NCBI RefSeq assembly: GCF_013376005.1
Contig: NZ_JABMJK010000008.1
Location: 124,001-188,000, forward strand
Length of the DNA: 64,000 nucleotides
Source of the DNA: Duganella sp. SG902
Lineage (GTDB): Bacteria > Pseudomonadota > Gammaproteobacteria > Burkholderiales > Burkholderiaceae_D
Direction of reading: 5' to 3'
Every line of letters starts with the position of its first letter. The first letter of the stretch is position 1. A program made the position numbers and the translations under genes. The notes below the pieces were generated by a model that had not been told where the DNA came from, did no database searches, and saw only the letters and a list, made by a program, of their open reading frames with translations. Positions 60,211 to 64,000 of this stretch are shown here, one piece after another.

Positions 60211-60981
60211 ATGTCGTTCGTATCGCGCTACTGGCGTGTGTTTGCCACCGGCTTGAGTTTTGCGGTGTTCGGCATTGGTGGACTGCTGCTGCGCGTGCTG
60301 GTGTTCCCGCTGCTGAATGTCTTCGTATGGAGGCCGGAGCGGCGCGTGGTCGCGGCGCGCACGACGATACGGCTTGCCTTCCGCGCTTATGTGGATTTGA
60401 TGCGGGCGTTGGGCGTGTTGCGGTATGAGGTGCGCGGCCTGGAGAAGCTGGATCGCGGCGGCTTGCTGATCCTGGCGAATCACCCAACGCTGATCGATAC
60501 GGTGTTCCTGATGGCGTTTGTGAAGAACGCCGACTGCATCGTGAAGAGCGGGTTGTGGAACAACCCGTTCACGCGCGGGCCGGTGCGGGCCGCCGGTTAT
60601 ATCAGCAATGACAGCGGCGCCGGGCTGGTGGACGACTGCATCGCCTCACTGGAACGTGGCAATAACCTGATCGTATTCCCGGAGGGGACGCGCACGCCGG
60701 CCAGCGGGACGATCAGCATGAAGCGCGGCGCCGCCAACATCGCGGTGCGCGGCGCGCGTGACATGACCCCGGTGCTGATCCGCTGCGAACCAGCGACGCT
60801 GGGCAAGGGCGAGAAGTGGTGGCGGGTGCCGCCGCGCCGCGTGCTGATACAGATCGACGTGCAGGATGACCTGGCGATCGCACGCTTCACCGACAACGGC
60901 GTCAGCGAGGTGATGGCGGCGCGCCAGCTGACGGAGTTTTTACAAAATTATTTTACGGGGAAGTGCCAAAGCCATGCTTGA
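60211..60981 (+). CDS. Lysophospholipid-type acyltransferase of the aryl polyene cluster
   Basis: A 256-aa membrane-associated acyltransferase of the PlsC family. The HX4D motif is in LILANHPTLIDTVFLM near residue 89, and FPEGTRT near 153. An N-terminal hydrophobic helix (~9-31) anchors it to the inner membrane. In APE clusters such an enzyme is thought to attach the finished polyene to a lipid or sugar-lipid carrier. The start is ATG 60211, 4 bp after the previous stop; its 3' end overlaps the first ACP gene by 8 bp. Confidence 0.85.
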   Translation: MSFVSRYWRVFATGLSFAVFGIGGLLLRVLVFPLLNVFVWRPERRVVAARTTIRLAFRAYVDLMRALGVLRYEVRGLEKLDRGGLLILANHPTLIDTVFLMAFVKNADCIVKSGLWNNPFTRGPVRAAGYISNDSGAGLVDDCIASLERGNNLIVFPEGTRTPASGTISMKRGAANIAVRGARDMTPVLIRCEPATLGKGEKWWRVPPRRVLIQIDVQDDLAIARFTDNGVSEVMAARQLTEFLQNYFTGKCQSHA

Positions 60982-61228
60982 ACTGGAAGTGAAAGAACTG
61001 ATTATCGATGTCCTGCAGCTGGAGGACATCACGCCGGAAGAAATTGACAGCGCGGCGCCGTTGTTTGTTGAAGGTCTGGGTCTCGACTCGATCGATGCGC
61101 TGGAGCTGGGCGTGGCCCTGCAGAAGAAATACGGTATCTCCCTGTCGGCGGACTCGGAGGATACGCGCCGCCATTTCGCATCGGTGCGGGCGCTGTCGGC
61201 CATGATCGAAAGTCACAGAAAGAAGTAA
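60974..61228 (+). CDS. Acyl carrier protein (first ACP of the aryl polyene cluster)
   Basis: An 84-aa phosphopantetheine-binding carrier protein. The attachment Ser is in EGLGLDSIDALELG (Ser36 in GLDSIDA), and the remaining helices are typical of type II ACPs. It holds the growing polyene chain as a thioester. It overlaps the acyltransferase gene and is followed 22 bp later by a second ACP, as in APE loci where the two ACPs are both needed. Confidence 0.88.
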   Translation: MLELEVKELIIDVLQLEDITPEEIDSAAPLFVEGLGLDSIDALELGVALQKKYGISLSADSEDTRRHFASVRALSAMIESHRKK

Positions 61229-61250
61229 ATAAAAAAGAAGGGGTGTAGAA

Positions 61251-61520
61251 ATGATCGATTTGAATGAAATGAGCAGAGACCAGCTGCAAACCTGGGTGGT
61301 TGATCTGCTTGCGGAGATGTTTGAGCTCGACAAGTCCGAGCTGACCGCGGAATCCAATCTGTACGCGGACTTGGATATCGACAGCATCGACGCGGTGGAT
61401 CTGGCGGTGAAACTGAAGCAGATGACCGGCAAGCGCCTGGCGCCGGAAGTGTTCAAGAACATCCGCACCATCGCCGACGTGGTGGATGCCCTGGCAGGCA
61501 TGACGGAGCAGGCTGCGTAA
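61251..61520 (+). CDS. Acyl carrier protein (second ACP of the aryl polyene cluster)
   Basis: An 89-aa carrier protein with the prosthetic-group site YADLDIDSIDAVDLAV (Ser in DIDSIDA). It diverges from the first ACP, which fits separate roles for starter loading and chain extension. It is preceded by the ribosome-binding stretch AGAAGGGGTG and followed 5 bp later by the COG4648-type membrane protein gene. Confidence 0.88.
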   Translation: MIDLNEMSRDQLQTWVVDLLAEMFELDKSELTAESNLYADLDIDSIDAVDLAVKLKQMTGKRLAPEVFKNIRTIADVVDALAGMTEQAA

Positions 61521-61525
61521 GCACG

Positions 61526-62071
61526 ATGCCGATGACCGTTTTAACGGTGGCGGTGACGCTGCTGTACCCATTGGCGATCTGGTTCGGCCACGGACATGTG
61601 GAGCCGCGCTGGCTGGCGGGTTTGCTGCTGCTGGCGGCGGCCACACGCCTGCCCGCGCTCAAATTGAGCGGTGTGGCGCGCTGGTCGGTGGCTGGCGCGC
61701 TGGTGCTGGTCGGCTGCGCGATCTGGAGCAATCTGCTGCTGCCTTTGAAGCTGTATCCGGTGCTGGTGAGTATGGCGCTGCTGGCCGGTTTCGGCTACAG
61801 CCTGGCCACGCCGATGTCCGCCGTTGAACGGATGGCGCGCTTGGGCGGAGAGGATTTTCCACCGGTGGCGCAGGCCTATATGCGCAGGGTGACGCAGGTG
61901 TGGTGCGGCTTTTTCGTGCTGAATGGCGCGATCGCTTTCGGCACCGCGCTGTGGGCGTCAGAGGCCGTTTGGTCGCTGTACACCGGTGTGGTGTCGTATG
62001 CCCTGATGGGCATTTTGTTCGGTGCGGAGTACCTGGTGCGTCTGCGGTTCAAGCGTCTGCATCATGTCTGA
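61526..62071 (+). CDS. COG4648-type integral membrane protein of the aryl polyene cluster
   Basis: A 181-aa protein with about five to six hydrophobic segments (for example VLTVAVTLLYPLAIWFG at the N-terminus and FFVLNGAIAFGTALW near 131). It belongs to the COG4648 membrane protein family that is consistently present in APE clusters, with no settled biochemical function. Its stop codon is inside the start region of the next gene (8-bp overlap), consistent with translational coupling. Confidence 0.8.
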   Translation: MPMTVLTVAVTLLYPLAIWFGHGHVEPRWLAGLLLLAAATRLPALKLSGVARWSVAGALVLVGCAIWSNLLLPLKLYPVLVSMALLAGFGYSLATPMSAVERMARLGGEDFPPVAQAYMRRVTQVWCGFFVLNGAIAFGTALWASEAVWSLYTGVVSYALMGILFGAEYLVRLRFKRLHHV

Positions 62072-63794
62072 TCGTCTCGAGCATTTATACGCGGCCATTG
62101 CCGCCCGTCCCGCCGATGGCGTGATCGGCTGGCGCGGCTCGGAGCGCGTTTCCAATGCCGCGTTCCTGGCGCGCGTGCACGCCTGGCACGGGCTGCTGAT
62201 CGCGCAGGCCGGCCGTAACTTCGCGCTGTACCTGGATGACAGCATCGAATTCGGCGCGGCGCTGCTGGGCGCCTGGCACGCCGGCAAAACAGTGTGGCTG
62301 AGCGCCGATACGCTGCCAGCCACCTGCGCGTCGCTGAGCGGCTCGGTGGATGGCTTCCTTGGCCAATTCCCGCCCGAATTCTCACCGATGCAGCCGCATG
62401 CCGCGTTGCCGGTGTCCCTGGCCGCCGGCCTGAGTGCCGATTTGAACGGCGCCATGCCGGCGCTGGTGGTGTTCACCTCCGGCAGCACCGGCGCTGTGCA
62501 GGCGATCCCGAAAAAGCTGTCGCAGATGGCCAGCGAGGTGGAGACGCTGGACGTGCTGTTCGGCGAACGCGCCGGTGCGGCCGCGGTGTGGGCGACGGTG
62601 TCGCATCAGCATATCTACGGTTTGCTGTTCAAGGTGCTGTGGCCACTGACCACCTGCCGCGGCATCCATGCCTTGAGCGTGATCTATCCGGAAGAGCTGA
62701 CGGTGGCGCTGGCCGAAGCGCCTTGCGTGCTGATCGCCAGTCCGGCGCATTTAAAGCGTGTGCCGGAGCACCTGGACTGGCGTGCGGCGGCAGGCATGCT
62801 GCGCGTGGTGTTCTCGTCCGGCGGCCCGTTGGCGCCCGATGCGGCGCTGGCCGCCGGTGCCCTGCTGGGCACTGTGCCGGTGGAAGTGTATGGCAGTTCC
62901 GAGACCGGCGGCGTGGCATGGCGCCAGCGCAGCGCCATCGACGATAACGCGTGGACGCCGTTCCCCACGGTGGCATGGCGTCTTGACGAGGAAGATGGCG
63001 CGCTGGAAGTGCGCTCGCCGCACCTGCCGGACGATAACTGGCTGGCTCTGGCCGACCGCGCCGAGCGCGTCGAACAGCGCTTCCTGCTGCTCGGCCGACG
63101 CGACCGTATCGTCAAAATTGAAGAGAAGCGCATCTCGCTGAGCGCCATGGAAGCGGCGTTGACCGCGTCCGGACTGGCCGCCGAGGCGCGCGTGCTGTTG
63201 TGCGAACCCGATGGCGGTGAGCGTCAGCGCCTGGCCGCATTCGTGGTGCCGACCGCCGAAGGCCGCGCGCTGCTGGACCATGAAGGCAAGGCCGCGTTGA
63301 ACCATCGCCTGCGCGCCGTGCTGGCGGACGTGGTGGAGGCCGTGGCCCTGCCACGCCGCTGGCGCTATCTGGACCAGATGCCGGTCAACTCGCAAGGCAA
63401 GACCACCATGGCCTCCCTGCTCGCGTTGCTCGACGGCGAACGCCCCCGGTTCCCGCGCATGCGCGAACTGGAAAACGCTCAGGACCGCGTGGTGCTGGAA
63501 TTGACCGCGCCCGCCAATCTGCTGTACTTCGACGGCCACTTCGACGTCGCTCCGATATTGCCCGGCGTCGTGCAGATTGACTGGGCCATCCATTACGGCC
63601 GCCAGTATTTTGAACTGCCGCCGGTTTTCAAAGGCATGCAGCAGCTGAAATTCCAGCAGGTGGTGGTGCCGGATGCCGCTGTGCGTCTCGAACTGACGCG
63701 CGATGCCGCCAAAGGCAGCCTGCAATTCCGCTACGTGTCGGAAGCAGGGCAGCATGCCAGCGGCCGCATTCTGTTCGGAGCCGCCGATGTTTAA
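62064..63794 (+). CDS. Acyl-ACP synthetase/AMP ligase fused to an ApeI-type dehydratase
   Basis: A 576-aa fusion. Residues ~1-465 are an AMP-binding ligase: P-loop VVFTSGSTGAVQAIPKK near 149, GSSETGGVAWRQ near 293, LLGRRDRIVKIEEKRISL near 350-367 and the C-terminal catalytic Lys in PVNSQGKTTMASLLALL near 455. Residues ~480-576 are a short hot-dog-fold dehydratase with FDGHFDVAPILPGVVQ near 504. In E. coli-type APE loci these are two proteins (ApeH and ApeI); here they are one chain. The start is ATG 62064; the longer frame from 62022 overlaps the previous gene without similarity. Confidence 0.87.
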   Translation: MSDRLEHLYAAIAARPADGVIGWRGSERVSNAAFLARVHAWHGLLIAQAGRNFALYLDDSIEFGAALLGAWHAGKTVWLSADTLPATCASLSGSVDGFLGQFPPEFSPMQPHAALPVSLAAGLSADLNGAMPALVVFTSGSTGAVQAIPKKLSQMASEVETLDVLFGERAGAAAVWATVSHQHIYGLLFKVLWPLTTCRGIHALSVIYPEELTVALAEAPCVLIASPAHLKRVPEHLDWRAAAGMLRVVFSSGGPLAPDAALAAGALLGTVPVEVYGSSETGGVAWRQRSAIDDNAWTPFPTVAWRLDEEDGALEVRSPHLPDDNWLALADRAERVEQRFLLLGRRDRIVKIEEKRISLSAMEAALTASGLAAEARVLLCEPDGGERQRLAAFVVPTAEGRALLDHEGKAALNHRLRAVLADVVEAVALPRRWRYLDQMPVNSQGKTTMASLLALLDGERPRFPRMRELENAQDRVVLELTAPANLLYFDGHFDVAPILPGVVQIDWAIHYGRQYFELPPVFKGMQQLKFQQVVVPDAAVRLELTRDAAKGSLQFRYVSEAGQHASGRILFGAADV

Positions 63795-64000
63795 GCCCGT
63801 GATCGTGGTCCCGGTCTACAACCATGAACATGCGATCGGCCCTGTACTGACAGGCCTAGTGCGCCACGGCGTTCCCTGTATGCTGGTCGATGACGGCAGC
63901 TCCGCCGCCTGCGCCGCCGTGCTGGACGCGCTGGCGCGTGAACACGCGGACAAGGTTGAACTGGTGCGCCTGCCGCACAATCAAGGCAAGGGCGCCGCCG
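63787..64000 (+). CDS. Family-2 glycosyltransferase, 5' part (cut by window end)
   Basis: The first ~71 residues of a GT-A glycosyltransferase: KPVIVVPVYNHEHAIGPVL, MLVDDGSS near 36 and a KVELVRLPHNQGKGAA stretch at the end of the window. It overlaps the ligase-dehydratase stop by 8 bp. APE clusters normally carry a glycosyltransferase/acyltransferase at this point, so the rest of the cluster (ketosynthases, ketoreductase, exporter, ammonia-lyase) should lie beyond base 64000. Confidence 0.88.
   Translation, partial: MFKPVIVVPVYNHEHAIGPVLTGLVRHGVPCMLVDDGSSAACAAVLDALAREHADKVELVRLPHNQGKGAA

Overview
The window is a high-GC, gene-dense stretch of a Gram-negative chromosome. TonB-dependent receptors, lipid A modification genes, a Bug-family receptor, a two-partner secretion pair and an aryl polyene locus, together with the protein sequences themselves, point to Betaproteobacteria, Burkholderiales, most likely Oxalobacteraceae (Massilia/Duganella/Janthinobacterium-like). 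That assignment is inference from gene content; there is no rRNA gene in the window. I see no tRNA, CRISPR array, insertion sequence or prophage.

Layout. 1-4.7 kb: 3' end of dnaB, a PhoU-like/Pit phosphate pair, a small unknown gene, a metallophosphoesterase and a GNAT acetyltransferase. 4.8-12.6 kb: a possible cyanophycin-synthetase-like fragment, then a signalling block (a GAF-GspE/PilB-type ATPase and a metallo-beta-lactamase-fold hydrolase on the minus strand, divergent from a GAF-HD-GYP protein and a CHASE2 adenylate cyclase). 12.7-20.4 kb: a two-partner secretion system (FhaC-like translocator, 1723-aa FHA-type exoprotein with a Pro-Thr linker) plus a secreted FecR-domain protein. 20.4-23.1 kb: copA-cueR with a CueR-type operator. 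23.1-30.4 kb: a cobalamin riboswitch followed by four overlapping or abutting genes: a TolQ/ExbB-like channel, a DUF2149 protein with an ExbD-like membrane Asp, a signal-peptide-bearing, C-terminally anchored CobN-like chelatase, and a TonB-dependent receptor. This is the most interesting locus here.

30.5-35.5 kb: a chemoreceptor, a glutathione S-transferase, a CopZ-like copper chaperone with a second CueR-type operator, an orphan HicB and PhoH. 35.7-43.5 kb: a minus-strand lipid A L-Ara4N (arn) cluster with ArnA split into two proteins, flanked by a peroxiredoxin and a Mth938-like gene. 43.6-46.8 kb: alanine-type aminotransferase, homoserine dehydrogenase, and a BON-domain protein. 47-50.4 kb: a GlrK/QseG/GlrR-like two-component operon. 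50.5-59.3 kb: an RraB-like gene and a TctDE-like two-component pair, divergent from porin, Bug receptor and a complete ABC importer. 59.5-64 kb: the start of an aryl polyene gene cluster, cut by the window end inside a glycosyltransferase.

Two large palindromes (3998-4135 and 23055-23144) share the same outer CGGGGTCAG terminus and each begins within a base or two of a stop codon; a third, different inverted-repeat element sits at 44889-44986. They look like dispersed REP/RAYT-type non-coding repeats. Several long antisense open frames, up to about 6 kb, are by-products of codon bias in GC-rich DNA and are not listed as genes.
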